In this document: in pieces, positions 41,523 through 50,985 of the stretch | Numbering within the stretch: the first letter of the stretch is position 1 | Layout: the number at the start of each line of letters is the position of its first letter | Assembly (NCBI RefSeq): GCF_042726155.1 | Contig: NZ_JBHXHV010000002.1 | Location: 496,001-560,000 of the forward strand | Direction: 5' to 3' | From: Leucobacter sp042726155 | Lineage (GTDB): Bacteria > Actinomycetota > Actinomycetes > Actinomycetales > Microbacteriaceae | DNA length: 64,000 nt | The notes under the pieces: model-generated | Seen by the model: the letters and a program-made list of their open reading frames with translations, nothing else | The model's database searches: none | What the model was told of the DNA's origin: nothing | Translations under genes and position numbers: made by a program

Positions 41523-43073
41523 ATGTTGAATCCGAACACTGCACACACGACCGTCGCACCGCCGCTCAGCCGAGCGCGCCGCTGGGCCGCGCTCAGCGTG
41601 CTCACCGCGAGCCTGCTCGTCATCACGATGGACATGACGATCTTGAACATTGCGCTGCCCGAGATGGCGGCCGAGCTGCACCCGACCTCCGACCAGCAGC
41701 TCTGGATCATTGACGTCTACTCCCTCGTGCTCGCGGGCCTGCTCGTTTCATTCGCCGCGATCGCCGATCGCTGGGGGCGCAAGCGGATGCTGCTGCTCGG
41801 CTACACGATTTTCGGGGCAGCCTCGCTGCTCGTGCTGTTCGCCACGAACGCCGAGTCGGTGATCGCGATTCGCGCGATCCTCGGCGTCGGCGGTGCCATG
41901 ATCATGCCGATCACACTCTCGCTCATTCGCGTCATCTTCACCGACGCCCGCGAGCGCGCCACGGCCCTCGCGATCTGGGCGGCCGTATCGGGCCTCGGCG
42001 CGGCGTTCGGCCCGCTCATCGGCGGGGTGCTGCTCGAGCACTTCTCATGGCACGCGGCGTTCCTCGTCAACGTGCCGCTGATGCTGGTCGGCGTGGTGGC
42101 GGGCATCCTGATCCTGCCCGAATCGCGCGTTGCGCACACCGGCCGCTGGGATTTCATCGCGGCTGCACTCTCGCTCGTCGGCATGACGCTGCTCGTCTGG
42201 GCGATCAAGACGTTCGGCAAGGAGGCGAGCCTGCTCGTACCCGAGGCGATCGTCGCGTTCGTCGCCGGCGCGGCACTGCTGGCGTGGTTCGTCGCGCGCT
42301 GCCTGCGCAGTGCGTCGCCGCTGCTCGATCTCAGTCTCTTCCGCAACCGCGTGTTTTCGGCCGGCGCGATCGCGGCGCTCGGCTCGACGTTCTCGATGAT
42401 CGCCGCGCTGCTGCTCATCGCGCAGTGGCTGCAGCTGGTCGACGGGGCATCACCGGTTGAGGCGGGCATCCGCCTGTTCCCGCTCGCTATCACGGGCGCG
42501 ATCGCGTCCCTCGTGGCACCGTCGCTCGCGCGGCGCATCGGGGCACGCGCGGTGCTCGCTGGCGGCCTCGGATTCGCGGGCGTCGGCATGCTCATCATCG
42601 GGCTGCAGCCGGGCACCGTCACAACGCTCACCGTGATCGTCGCGCTGTGCTTCGTGGGCGCGGGCACCGGCTCGCTAGCGATTGCCTCCGCGATGATCAT
42701 GCACGGCTCCCCCGAGGAGAAGGCTGGCAACGCCGGCGCCATCGAGGAGACCTCGTACGAGCTCGGTGCCGTGCTCGGCGTCGCGATTCTGGGCAGCGTC
42801 TCGGCGCTGCTCTACCGCGCCGAGTTCATTGCCTCTGGTGCGCTGCAGGGCCTCGATCGCACGCTCGCGCATCAGGCCGAGGAGTCGCTCGGCGCCGCCG
42901 TCTCGATCGCCGGCGAGCTGCGACTGCCCGAACTCGCTGAGCAGGCGGGCATCGCGTTCACGCACTCAATGCAGGCGACCGGGATCGCCGGAGGCATCGT
43001 GATGTTCGCCGTTGCCGTGGCCGTATTCGTCATGACGCCCCGGGGCACCGACGTATCGGCCGCGTCGCACTAG
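41523..43073 (+). CDS. MFS drug exporter, DHA2 family (14 TM)
   Basis: 516 aa with 14 hydrophobic helices. Motif A-like DRWGRKRMLLLG, DHA2 signature LDxT-like VITMDMTILNIALP at the start, and GGAMIMPITLSLIRVIF. Resembles QacA/SmvA antiseptic-type pumps: proton-driven export of cationic drugs is likely. Ribosome-binding site is weak. A GGGGTCTGACCCC hairpin follows. Confidence 0.88.
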   Translation: MLNPNTAHTTVAPPLSRARRWAALSVLTASLLVITMDMTILNIALPEMAAELHPTSDQQLWIIDVYSLVLAGLLVSFAAIADRWGRKRMLLLGYTIFGAASLLVLFATNAESVIAIRAILGVGGAMIMPITLSLIRVIFTDARERATALAIWAAVSGLGAAFGPLIGGVLLEHFSWHAAFLVNVPLMLVGVVAGILILPESRVAHTGRWDFIAAALSLVGMTLLVWAIKTFGKEASLLVPEAIVAFVAGAALLAWFVARCLRSASPLLDLSLFRNRVFSAGAIAALGSTFSMIAALLLIAQWLQLVDGASPVEAGIRLFPLAITGAIASLVAPSLARRIGARAVLAGGLGFAGVGMLIIGLQPGTVTTLTVIVALCFVGAGTGSLAIASAMIMHGSPEEKAGNAGAIEETSYELGAVLGVAILGSVSALLYRAEFIASGALQGLDRTLAHQAEESLGAAVSIAGELRLPELAEQAGIAFTHSMQATGIAGGIVMFAVAVAVFVMTPRGTDVSAASH

Positions 43074-43084
43074 TGGGCACGGTA

Positions 43085-43101
43085 CCGGGGTCTGACCCCG
43101 G
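43085..43101 (+). terminator. Short hairpin after the MFS gene
   Basis: CCGGGGTC-T-GACCCCGG, perfect 8-bp arms around a single base, 12 nt after the stop. Too tight a loop to form fully, but a common GC-rich intergenic terminator-like element; no T-tract. Confidence 0.4.
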
Positions 43102-43197
43102 CGATACAGGGGGCGGATGCGGGGGCACCGCCCCTCGGAATACCGTTGAGGTATCACGGGCAAGCAGTCAGTTCGCCCCGCACGAGAGGAGCCGCAC

Positions 43198-43527
43198 ATG
43201 AGCGCCACCATCACCCACGAATCCACCGCCTCAGCCACCAGCCAGGGCACCGTCCCGGCAGCCCCGCGCGCCCGCGGCTTCGCGATCACGAGCCTCGTGC
43301 TCGGCATTGCCTCCGTGGTCAGCGGCTGGACATTCTTCGCCCCGATCGCCGGCATCATCTTCGGCGTCTCGGCGCTCCGCCGCGACACGACCGAGCGCGC
43401 CGTCGCCCTCTGGGGCGTCTGGCTGAACGTCGTGATGCTCGCGCTCTGGGCGATCACCGCTGTCGTGCTGGTCGCCGTGTTCGGCATCGGTTTCGGCGCC
43501 CTCGCGGTCTTCTCCACGGCGGGCTAG
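43198..43527 (+). CDS. DUF4190-type small membrane protein
   Basis: 109 aa. A Ser/Thr/Ala-rich N-terminus, then RGFAITSLVLGIASVVSGW and FAPIAGIIFGVSALRRD, the DUF4190 layout of two helices around a short loop, and a third hydrophobic helix. Good ribosome-binding site GAGAGGAG. Function unknown. Confidence 0.75.
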   Translation: MSATITHESTASATSQGTVPAAPRARGFAITSLVLGIASVVSGWTFFAPIAGIIFGVSALRRDTTERAVALWGVWLNVVMLALWAITAVVLVAVFGIGFGALAVFSTAG

Positions 43528-43532
43528 CGGCG

Positions 43533-44438
43533 TCAGCGCGCCGCGGCGACCAGCGCCACAGCGTCCGGGCGCCGCGGCCGGTACACCCAGGTGACCATCA
43601 CCACCGAGATGATCATCAGCAGCAACCACGAAATGATCTTCTGACCGGAGACCGGCTCCCAGCCATCGTTCTGACTGGGATACAGCCAGGCTCCCGAGAG
43701 GGTCGCGATGTTCTCAGCGATCCAGATGAACAGCGACACCCCCAAGAACACGGGCAGCAGCGGCACTTTCAGCGTCGCCCGCCACACCCGGAAGTACATC
43801 ATCGTCGGCGCCCAGAGCAGCACCACGAGAGCGAGCAAGATCCACCGCAGATCGAACATGTAGTGGTGCGAGAAGAAGTTCACATAGATCGCGGCGGCCA
43901 CCACGGTGGTCGCCCAGATCGGCGGATACCGCGTGAAGCGTAGATCGTGCAACCGATAGACGCGCACCATGTACGACCCGACCGCCGCGTACATGAAGCC
44001 GCTGAAGAGCGGCACGGCGCCGATCCGTAGCACTCCGTCGGCGGCGTACGCCCACGATCCGACATCGGTTTTGAAGAGCTCCATCGCCGTTCCCGTGATG
44101 TGGAACAGCACAATCACCCAGAGCTCGCGCCCGCTCTCCAGGCGAAAGGCGAGCATGCCGATTTGGATCAGCACGGCCGCTATCGTCATTGCGTCGTTGC
44201 GGGCGAGGCCCGCGTCGTCGGGGTACCACAGCCGCGCCGCGACGATGACGACGAGCATCAGCGCACCGAAGATACACGCCCACGCCTGCTTCAGCAGGAA
44301 GACCGCGGCCTCGATGAGCACGCCGCGCGCACCCGTAGCCGGCTTGCCAGCGAGCAGCCGATGCGCGGTCCGATCGATCGACGCCTCGAGCCTCGTCAGC
44401 TGGCGAGCCGGCTGGCCGGGAGTCTCAGTTGGCGCCAT
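43533..44438 (-). CDS. DUF817 membrane protein
   Basis: 301 aa with about eight membrane helices and conserved segments WYPDDAGLARNDAMT, HITGTAMELFKTDVGSWAY and FSHHYMFDLRW characteristic of DUF817. Full length. No function known. It ends 5 nt from the convergent DUF4190 gene end. Confidence 0.82.
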   Translation of the reverse strand: MAPTETPGQPARQLTRLEASIDRTAHRLLAGKPATGARGVLIEAAVFLLKQAWACIFGALMLVVIVAARLWYPDDAGLARNDAMTIAAVLIQIGMLAFRLESGRELWVIVLFHITGTAMELFKTDVGSWAYAADGVLRIGAVPLFSGFMYAAVGSYMVRVYRLHDLRFTRYPPIWATTVVAAAIYVNFFSHHYMFDLRWILLALVVLLWAPTMMYFRVWRATLKVPLLPVFLGVSLFIWIAENIATLSGAWLYPSQNDGWEPVSGQKIISWLLLMIISVVMVTWVYRPRRPDAVALVAAAR

Positions 44439-44532
44439 ACTCCGAGGCTAGCGCGGGCTGGCTGAGCGCCCCGCAAATGGCGCTGCGGCACGCACAACAG
44501 CTGCGCCCACTACCGCGGCACCCGTACACACA

Positions 44533-44568
44533 GCAGGGCCCGGGATCGAAACCGATCCCGGGCCCTGC
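44533..44568 (-). terminator. Strong hairpin after der
   Basis: Perfect 16-bp arms (44533-44548, 44553-44568; GCAGGGCCCGGGATCG) with an AAAC loop, 15 nt past the der stop. It likely ends the seven-gene operon parA-...-der. No T-tract, as often in high-GC actinobacteria. Confidence 0.8.
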
Positions 44569-44582
44569 CGCATACCCACCCC

Positions 44583-46331
44583 TTACGGGCGCGGGCGACG
44601 CTCGCGAATGCGCATGTTGATCACGATCGGGCTGCCCTCGAAGCCGTAGCGCTCGCGCAGGCGGCGCTGAATGAAGCGGCGGTACTGCGGGTCGAGGAAC
44701 CCCGAGGTGAAGAGCACGAATGTCGGCGGCCTGTTCTGCACCTGGGTGCCGAACAGGATGCGCGGCTGCTTGCCGCTGCGCAGCGGGTGCGGGTGCTCCT
44801 GCACGAGCTCGGCGACGAACGCGTTGAACTTGCCGGTCGGAATACGCATGTCCCACGACTCGAGCGCGGTCTCGAGCGCCGGAACGAGCTTCTCGAGGTG
44901 TCGCCCGGTGCGGGCCGAGATGTTGACGCGGGGCGCCCAGTCGACGTGCGCGAGATCTTGCTCGATCTCGCGTTCGAGGTAGCGACGCCGGTCGTCGTCG
45001 AGCATGTCCCACTTATTGAAGGCCAGCACGAGCGCGCGCCCGGATTCGAGCACGAGGTCGATGATGCGCAGATCCTGATCCGAAATCTCCTGCGTCACGT
45101 CGATCAGCACGACGGCGACCTCGGCCTTTTCGAGCGCGGCCGAGGTGCGCAGCGAGGCGTAGAAATCGGCGCCCTTCTGCAGGTGCACGCGGCGCCGGAT
45201 GCCGGCGGTGTCGACGAAGGTCCAGACGCGGCCCGCGATCTCGACCTGCTCGTCGACCGGGTCGCGAGTGGTGCCAGCGATGTCGCTGACGACCGCGCGC
45301 TCTTCGCCCGCGGCCTTGTTCAGCAGGCTCGACTTGCCGACGTTCGGGCGGCCGAGCAGCGCGACGCGACGCGGCCCGAGCAGCTTGGGCTGCGCGACTG
45401 CCGACTCTTCTGGCAGCGCTTCAAGGACGTCATCGAGCAGGTCGGCGACGCCGCGGCCGTGCAGCGCCGAGACGGCGCGGGGCTCGCCGAGGCCGAGCGA
45501 CCACAGCTGCGCGGCCTCACCCTCGAGCGCCACGTCGTCAACCTTGTTGGCGACCAGGAAGACCGGCTTGTGCGTGCGACGCAGCAGCTGCACGACGCGC
45601 TCGTCGGTGGCCGTCGGGCCGACGCGGGAGTCGACCACAAACATGACGACGTCGCAGAGTTCGATCGCGACCTCAGCCTGCAGGGCGACCGACGCGTCGA
45701 TGCCCTTCGCGTCCGGCTCCCAGCCGCCGGTGTCGACGAGGCTGAAGCGCGTGCCGTTCCACTCCGCCTGGTACGTGACGCGGTCACGGGTGACGCCGGG
45801 CACGTTCTCGACGACTGCCTCGCGGCGGCCGATGATGCGGTTCACGAGCGCAGACTTGCCGACGTTCGGGCGGCCGACGATCGCAACGACGGGCAGCGCC
45901 TCGGAGACGGGCTCGCGGAAGCCGAGGAACTCGCCCTCGTCGCTGATGATCGCGTTGTCGTCTTCGTCGAGGTCGAAGCCGTCGAGGTTCGAGCGCATGG
46001 CGCGCAGTCGCTCCTCGTCGGTGACGCTCGCGTCAAAACCCTCGCCGACGATTACTTCGCCGTCGCCATCGTCCGTGGTGTAGTCGGCAGCGTTGAACTC
46101 GTCGGAGTTCGACTGTGCGCCCGCAGACACGGTCGCCTCGTAGGTGTCGGCCTCACTGTACTCGGGTGCCGCGGCAACCTGGCTGCCGTCGGGGTTCACC
46201 TGCATCACCTGGGGGCCGTCGAACTCGGATCCGTCGGACTCGGGTCCGTTGTGGTCGGGCTCGGCGTGCCGACCTCGTCGCGTCACTGGGGCATCGTTCT
46301 CGGCGCCCGAACCGGGGTTCTGCTCGCTCAT
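44583..46331 (-). CDS. der: GTPase Der (EngA), ribosome assembly
   Basis: 582 aa, with two GTPase domains: GRPNVGKSALVNRI (about residue 154) and GRPNVGKSSLLNKA (about 328), each with DTGGW/DTAGI and NKVD/NKWD motifs, then the C-terminal KH-like domain. Der acts in 50S subunit maturation. It has a ~145-residue acidic N-terminal extension (EPDHNGPESDGSEFDGP) beyond the ~440-aa core, common in actinobacterial Der. It abuts cmk on the same strand, overlapping by 1 nt. Confidence 0.97.
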   Translation of the reverse strand: MSEQNPGSGAENDAPVTRRGRHAEPDHNGPESDGSEFDGPQVMQVNPDGSQVAAAPEYSEADTYEATVSAGAQSNSDEFNAADYTTDDGDGEVIVGEGFDASVTDEERLRAMRSNLDGFDLDEDDNAIISDEGEFLGFREPVSEALPVVAIVGRPNVGKSALVNRIIGRREAVVENVPGVTRDRVTYQAEWNGTRFSLVDTGGWEPDAKGIDASVALQAEVAIELCDVVMFVVDSRVGPTATDERVVQLLRRTHKPVFLVANKVDDVALEGEAAQLWSLGLGEPRAVSALHGRGVADLLDDVLEALPEESAVAQPKLLGPRRVALLGRPNVGKSSLLNKAAGEERAVVSDIAGTTRDPVDEQVEIAGRVWTFVDTAGIRRRVHLQKGADFYASLRTSAALEKAEVAVVLIDVTQEISDQDLRIIDLVLESGRALVLAFNKWDMLDDDRRRYLEREIEQDLAHVDWAPRVNISARTGRHLEKLVPALETALESWDMRIPTGKFNAFVAELVQEHPHPLRSGKQPRILFGTQVQNRPPTFVLFTSGFLDPQYRRFIQRRLRERYGFEGSPIVINMRIRERRPRP

Positions 46332-47068
46332 TATTCGCTCTCTTCCGCGACGCCCTGCGCCACTCGTACGATATCGACCACAGCCTGCACCGACTGCTCG
46401 AAGTTCAAGTTGCTCGTGTCCACGAGCGTCACGCCGGGGGCCGGGGTGAAAAAGTCGACGACCTGCGCGTCTTTGGCGTCGCGGGCCTCAATGTCTGCGA
46501 GCACCTGCTCGTGGGTCAGCCCCGCGAGTTCGCCCGCTCGGCGCTGCGCGCGCACCTCGGCCGAGGCCGTCATGAGGATGCGCACCGGCGCGTCTGGGGC
46601 GACCACAGTGGTGATGTCGCGCCCCTCGATGACGACGCCGTCGAGACCGGATTCGGCCACGATCTCGCGGAACATCGCGTTCAGCCGTTCGCGCACCTCG
46701 GGGTGCTTCGACACCCGGCTGACCAGCCCGCTCACCGCGTGCTCGCGAATCGCCGCGGTGACGTCGTGGGTCTCGCCGCCAATATCGACGGTGACGCGCT
46801 GCTCACCGCGCAGCGTGATGGCGTACGTCCAGGAGTCGAGGATCGCGACAACCGCCGCGGAGTCGTCAAGATCTGCCGCCGTGGCAACCGCCGCCCACGC
46901 GAGCGAGCGATACGCCGCGCCGGTGTCGAGAATGCCGAAACCGAGCTGCTCGGCCGCCGCGCGAGACACGCTCGACTTGCCGCTGCCCGCCGGCCCGTCA
47001 ATCGCGACGAGGAGGGGTGCGGCGTGCGGTGCATCATTCAGTGCAGCCTCAGTCACAGCGTCCTCCAT
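46331..47068 (-). CDS. cmk: (d)CMP kinase
   Basis: 245 aa. P-loop AIDGPAGSGKSSVSRA; LDTGAAYRSLAW; VVIEGRDITTVVAPDA with the conserved Arg-Asp; DAKDAQVV. It phosphorylates CMP/dCMP. Overlaps tyrA by 16 nt and der by 1 nt. Length slightly above the usual ~225 aa owing to N-terminal residues 1-18; a later start is possible. Confidence 0.95.
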   Translation of the reverse strand: MEDAVTEAALNDAPHAAPLLVAIDGPAGSGKSSVSRAAAEQLGFGILDTGAAYRSLAWAAVATAADLDDSAAVVAILDSWTYAITLRGEQRVTVDIGGETHDVTAAIREHAVSGLVSRVSKHPEVRERLNAMFREIVAESGLDGVVIEGRDITTVVAPDAPVRILMTASAEVRAQRRAGELAGLTHEQVLADIEARDAKDAQVVDFFTPAPGVTLVDTSNLNFEQSVQAVVDIVRVAQGVAEESE

Positions 47069-48198
47069 CCACGATCGACGAGATCGGCGACGGCGCGCTC
47101 TGCTACCTCTGGCAGCACTGAGATCTCCGCGAAACCGATCTGGGCGCCCGGCGAATGCTCAAGGCGCAAGTCTTCCATATTAATACCCAGTTCTCCGAGT
47201 TCGGTGAGCAACTTCGCGAGCTGCCCGGGAGAATCGTCGATCAGCACCGTAATGTGGGCAAATCGCTCGGACGATCCGTGCTTGCCCGGGATGCGCGACA
47301 CCCCGCTGTTGCCCGCCGAGAGCAGGTCGGCGATGCGGCGCTTCGAACCCACGCGGGCCGGATCGCGCAGCGCGTCGGCGAACGCGGCGACATCCGCGGC
47401 GAACGCGTCGAGCAGCTCGACGACGGGCGCGCTGTTGGCACCCAAGATCTGCACCCACAGTTCGGGATCGCTCGACGCGACGCGCGTGGTGTCGCGCAGC
47501 CCGCCACCGGCGAGCCCGATCGCCTGCTCCGTCGCGGGCACGAGACGGGCGGCGAGCAGGCTCGATACGACCTGCGGCAGGTGCGAGACGAGACCGACGG
47601 AGCGATCGTGCTCCTCCGGAGTCATCTCGATGAGCACTCCCCCGAGGTCGAGCGCCACGGCCTCGACGAGCGCGAGTGCCTCGGCGGGGGTGTCGCCGTC
47701 GCGGCAGATCACCCAGGGCCGACCCACGAAGAGATCGGCGCGCGCCATGATCGCACCGCCGCGCTCGCGGCCAGCCATCGGGTGCGAACCGACGTAATTG
47801 GCGAGGTCGATGCCGCGCCGCTGTAGTTCGAGGAACGGCGCGAGCTTCACGCTCGCGACATCGGTGACGACCGCGTCGGGGTACGTCGTGAGCGCGCGCT
47901 CGACGACGTTCGCGACGACATCGGGCGGCGTCGCGACGATCACGAGCGAGGGCGCGGCGTCGTCGCTGGAGCGCAGCCGACCGGCGCCGTAATCAGCGGC
48001 GAGGGCGACGGTCGTCGGCGACAGGTCTTCGAGCGTCACGTCGACGCCGCGCTCGCGGAGGCCGAGCCCGAGGCTCGCGCCGAGAAGCCCCGCGCCGATG
48101 ATGTGCACGGTGCCGCGGGTGCGCGAGGCGAGCGCCTGCTCGCCGGCAGCCCGCAGGTGGGGGCCGGCTGTGCCGGGCGCTGTGTTCACGTCGGTCAT
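47053..48198 (-). CDS. tyrA: Prephenate dehydrogenase with C-terminal ACT domain
   Basis: 381 aa. Rossmann motif HIIGAGLLGASLGLGL, active-site SHPMAGRERGG with the catalytic His, then an ACT-like regulatory domain (HITVLIDDSPGQLAKLLTELGELGINMEDLRLEH). Catalyses oxidative decarboxylation of prephenate to 4-hydroxyphenylpyruvate in tyrosine synthesis; the ACT domain suggests tyrosine feedback. Overlaps rluB by 4 nt. Confidence 0.94.
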   Translation of the reverse strand: MTDVNTAPGTAGPHLRAAGEQALASRTRGTVHIIGAGLLGASLGLGLRERGVDVTLEDLSPTTVALAADYGAGRLRSSDDAAPSLVIVATPPDVVANVVERALTTYPDAVVTDVASVKLAPFLELQRRGIDLANYVGSHPMAGRERGGAIMARADLFVGRPWVICRDGDTPAEALALVEAVALDLGGVLIEMTPEEHDRSVGLVSHLPQVVSSLLAARLVPATEQAIGLAGGGLRDTTRVASSDPELWVQILGANSAPVVELLDAFAADVAAFADALRDPARVGSKRRIADLLSAGNSGVSRIPGKHGSSERFAHITVLIDDSPGQLAKLLTELGELGINMEDLRLEHSPGAQIGFAEISVLPEVAERAVADLVDRGWRTL

Positions 48199-49340
48199 CG
48201 CCCGCCCTGTCGTCGGCCGCCCGGGTTGCGGTTGCCGCCGCCGTGACCGTTGCCACCACCATTGCCGCCGCCGTACTGGCCCTTCGGGCCGCCGCGGCCG
48301 TGCGGGTTGCCGCGCGCTGCCATGCCCCGCATGCCGCGGGCGCCCTTGCCGTCACCGGGTCGGCCGGCCGTGATCTCGCCACGGCGGCCGGGCTGCTGAG
48401 CGCCGCCGGATCCGGAACCATCGCTTGTACCGCCGTCTTCGACCGCCGACAGCAGCGCGCCGCGCTCTGCGGAGGACAACTCGCGCAGTTCGCCGACGCG
48501 CAGCGTGCCGAGGTTCAGCGGGCCAAACTGGCGACGCACGAGCTCGACGACGGGGTGCCCGACCTCGGCGAGGAAGCGTCGCACGATGCGGTTGCGGCCC
48601 GAGTGGAGCGTGACCTCGACGAGTGAGTGGGAGTCGCCGGAGCCGCCCGGCAGCAGCTTCGCGCGATCCGCGTGGATCGGGCCGTCTGAGAGTTCGACAC
48701 CGTCTTTCAACTGCTGGATCACGGCGGCCGTGACCCGGCCGCGCACCTTGGCGATGTACGTCTTCTGCACGCCGAAACTCGGGTGCGCGAGGCGGTGCGC
48801 GAGCTCGCCGTCGTTCGTCAGGATGAGCAGACCGCTCGTGTCGGTATCGAGGCGGCCGACGTTGTAGAGCCGATCTTCGACCTCATCGGTGAACTCGCGG
48901 AGGTCGGGGCGGCCATTCTCGTCGCTCATCGTGGAGACGACGCCGCGGGGCTTGTTCAACACGAAGTATCGCTTCGAGACGTCGAGCTGCACGACGACGC
49001 CGTCGACGCGCACGTCATCGGTTTCGGGATTGATGCGCGAACCCATCTCGCGCTGGATCTCGCCGTTCACGGTAACGCGTCCGCTCGTGATCAGCGATTC
49101 ACAGGCGCGACGCGAGGCGACACCGGCGTGGGCGAGCGCCTTCTGCAGGCGAATGCGGCCGTCGTCGTCGTGCTCGGTGGTGGTGGTGTCGGTGTCACCG
49201 TTGTCATTGTCACCGTTGCCGGCGCCGCTTCCGGGTGCGCCGGTGACCGGACGGTCCCAGCCGAATGCTGCGAGGTCGACCTCGACGTTGTCACCGTCGA
49301 CGGAAAATGATCCGCCGAGACTCTCTTCCGAGTTCTTCAT
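48195..49340 (-). CDS. rluB: 23S rRNA pseudouridine synthase RluB-type
   Basis: 381 aa. S4 domain RLQKALAHAGVASRRACESLITSGRV, catalytic GRLDTDTSGLLILTNDG with Asp, and HSGRNRIVRRFLAEVGHPV. The usual enzyme is ~250 aa; here an acidic N-terminus (~60 residues) and a Gly/Arg-rich C-terminus (KGQYGGGNGGGNGHGGG, ~90 residues, RGG-like) are added, possibly for RNA binding. Overlaps scpB by 4 nt. Confidence 0.94.
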   Translation of the reverse strand: MKNSEESLGGSFSVDGDNVEVDLAAFGWDRPVTGAPGSGAGNGDNDNGDTDTTTTEHDDDGRIRLQKALAHAGVASRRACESLITSGRVTVNGEIQREMGSRINPETDDVRVDGVVVQLDVSKRYFVLNKPRGVVSTMSDENGRPDLREFTDEVEDRLYNVGRLDTDTSGLLILTNDGELAHRLAHPSFGVQKTYIAKVRGRVTAAVIQQLKDGVELSDGPIHADRAKLLPGGSGDSHSLVEVTLHSGRNRIVRRFLAEVGHPVVELVRRQFGPLNLGTLRVGELRELSSAERGALLSAVEDGGTSDGSGSGGAQQPGRRGEITAGRPGDGKGARGMRGMAARGNPHGRGGPKGQYGGGNGGGNGHGGGNRNPGGRRQGGR

Positions 49341-50116
49341 TCGTCGAATCCTTCTGTTGGTTCATCAAGCAGGGGTGAAATGGGCGGCAGCTCGGAGATG
49401 TCACCGATACCGAGGTAGCCGAGCAGCGCGTCGGAGGTGCCATAGAGAATCGCGCCGGTCTCCGAGTCTTGCCCTGCCTCGGTGATGAGGCCGCGGCCGA
49501 GCAGCGTGCGCACGACCGAATCGACGTTGACGGCGCGGATGGACGCGATCGCGCCGCGCGAGATCGGCTGCCGGTACGCGATCACCGAGAGGGTCTCGAG
49601 CGCCGCCTGCGACAGCCGCGTGGGTGACTGCTGCTGCACGAAGTCGGCGACGAGCGGGTCGAGGCTTTCGCGCACGTAGAAGCGGTACCCGCCGGCGACC
49701 TCGCGCAGCTCGAAGCCGCGCGGGCTGGGTGCTCCGCCGCTTGCGGGGTCAGCATCGCTGGCGGAATCAGTGCCGCCCGCAGAGGCAGCGCCGCCTGCGG
49801 AATCCACACCGTTGAACTCGGCGACGAGCGCGGTCAGCGCTGCGCGCACCTCCCGCACGGGGCGGTCGGTTGCCGTGGCCAGAGCGACCGCGCTGAGCGG
49901 CTCGTCGGCGACGATCAGCAACGCCTCCAACTGCTGCGCCAGCGTGTGCGCTGCCCGCACCCGCGCCAGCTCGGCCGCTTCCGCGAGCGGGGTAACTTCT
50001 CCGGGGTGTCGCTCGGCGACACCCACCAATAGTTGCCCCGCTTCGGGAGCGCTGGCGGCGCCGGCGGCGCCATCAGCGGCCGGCGCAGCGGCACCCTCAG
50101 TCTGCGTATCAGTCAT
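49337..50116 (-). CDS. scpB: Segregation and condensation protein B
   Basis: 259 aa. Two winged-helix domains: LEALLIVADEPLSAVALATA and SRLSQAALETLSVIAYRQPISRGAIASIRAV-type second half (TRLSQAALETLSVIAY), GRGLITEAGQDSETGAILYGTS. Partner of SMC and ScpA in chromosome condensation. An Ala/Gly/Ser-rich insert (about residues 120-150) is lineage-specific. Start chosen at 50116, overlapping scpA by 8 nt. Confidence 0.95.
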   Translation of the reverse strand: MTDTQTEGAAAPAADGAAGAASAPEAGQLLVGVAERHPGEVTPLAEAAELARVRAAHTLAQQLEALLIVADEPLSAVALATATDRPVREVRAALTALVAEFNGVDSAGGAASAGGTDSASDADPASGGAPSPRGFELREVAGGYRFYVRESLDPLVADFVQQQSPTRLSQAALETLSVIAYRQPISRGAIASIRAVNVDSVVRTLLGRGLITEAGQDSETGAILYGTSDALLGYLGIGDISELPPISPLLDEPTEGFDE

Positions 50117-50981
50117 AGTCGTTTCCCAAGGTAGCAAGTTCGTCGTCCGACCAGCTCTCGCCGTTCCACTGCACGTGCAGCTCACCGAGGGGTTCGGCCT
50201 GTTCAAACGTGACCGCGGCCCGGCGATGCAGTTCGAGGATCGCGAGGAACCGCGCCACGACCACCCCGCGCTCGCTCACACCAGCGACGAGCTCCCGGAA
50301 GCTGCGGGCACCCCCGCGACCGTCGCCCCGACCATCGCCAACCCCGCCGCTTCGCAGCAGCGCCACCACAATCGCCGCCTGCTCGCGAATGGAAACGAGC
50401 GGAGCGTGCAGGTGGTCGAGGCCGACGGTGGGGATCTCACGGGGCGCGAACGCCAGCATCGCGATTGCGGCAAAGTCGGCGGCGTTCAGCGTCCACACCA
50501 GCTCGGGCCCGCGCGAGCGATACTTCGCATCGAGCGGCACGAGCCGCGGGTGCCGCGCGCCCTCGGCCTCGAGTCGCTCCCGAAACCAGGCGCTCGCCTG
50601 TTTGAAGGCGCGGTACTGCAGCAGCCGCGCGAACAGTAAATCGCGAGCTTCGAGCAGCGCGATGTCTTCGGCGTCGACGACCTCGCCCTGCGGCAGCAGA
50701 CTCGCGATCTTCATGTCGAGGAGCGTCGCCGCCACCACGAGAAACTCCGAGGCACGATCGAGCTCGATGACCCCCTGGCCCTCGATCGTCGCGAGATAGG
50801 CGATGAACTCGTCGGTGACGAGGCTGAGCGAGACCTCGGTGATGTCGAGTTCGTGCTTGCCGATCAGGTTCAGCAGCAGGTCGAACGGCCCGTCAAACAC
50901 GGCGAGACTCACGCGGAAGCCGTCATCCGCGCCCGAATCCGTGCCGGCCTGCGCGGCGCCCGGATCCGTGTCGACCGCCAT
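50109..50981 (-). CDS. scpA: Segregation and condensation protein A
   Basis: 290 aa kleisin. FDGPFDLLLNLIGKHELDITEVSLSLVTDEF at the N-terminus (SMC neck binding), LEARDLLFARLLQYRAFKQA in the middle and a winged helix at the C-terminus (GVVVARFLAILELHRRAAV). Forms the SMC-ScpAB complex. Starts 4 nt after the parA stop. Confidence 0.95.
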   Translation of the reverse strand: MAVDTDPGAAQAGTDSGADDGFRVSLAVFDGPFDLLLNLIGKHELDITEVSLSLVTDEFIAYLATIEGQGVIELDRASEFLVVAATLLDMKIASLLPQGEVVDAEDIALLEARDLLFARLLQYRAFKQASAWFRERLEAEGARHPRLVPLDAKYRSRGPELVWTLNAADFAAIAMLAFAPREIPTVGLDHLHAPLVSIREQAAIVVALLRSGGVGDGRGDGRGGARSFRELVAGVSERGVVVARFLAILELHRRAAVTFEQAEPLGELHVQWNGESWSDDELATLGNDYD

Positions 50982-50985
50982 GATC

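Noticed and set aside
41083..41529. Alternative plus-strand ORF inside the TetR gene
   Set aside because: RRARRR-rich out-of-frame shadow; the TetR frame has the HTH and a good ribosome-binding site.
44787..47183. A 798-codon open frame on the plus strand across der and cmk, and a similar one at 46115-47797
   Set aside because: Arg/Val/Asp-rich shadow frames antisense to clearly coding der, cmk and tyrA; no motif and typical of high-GC antisense frames.
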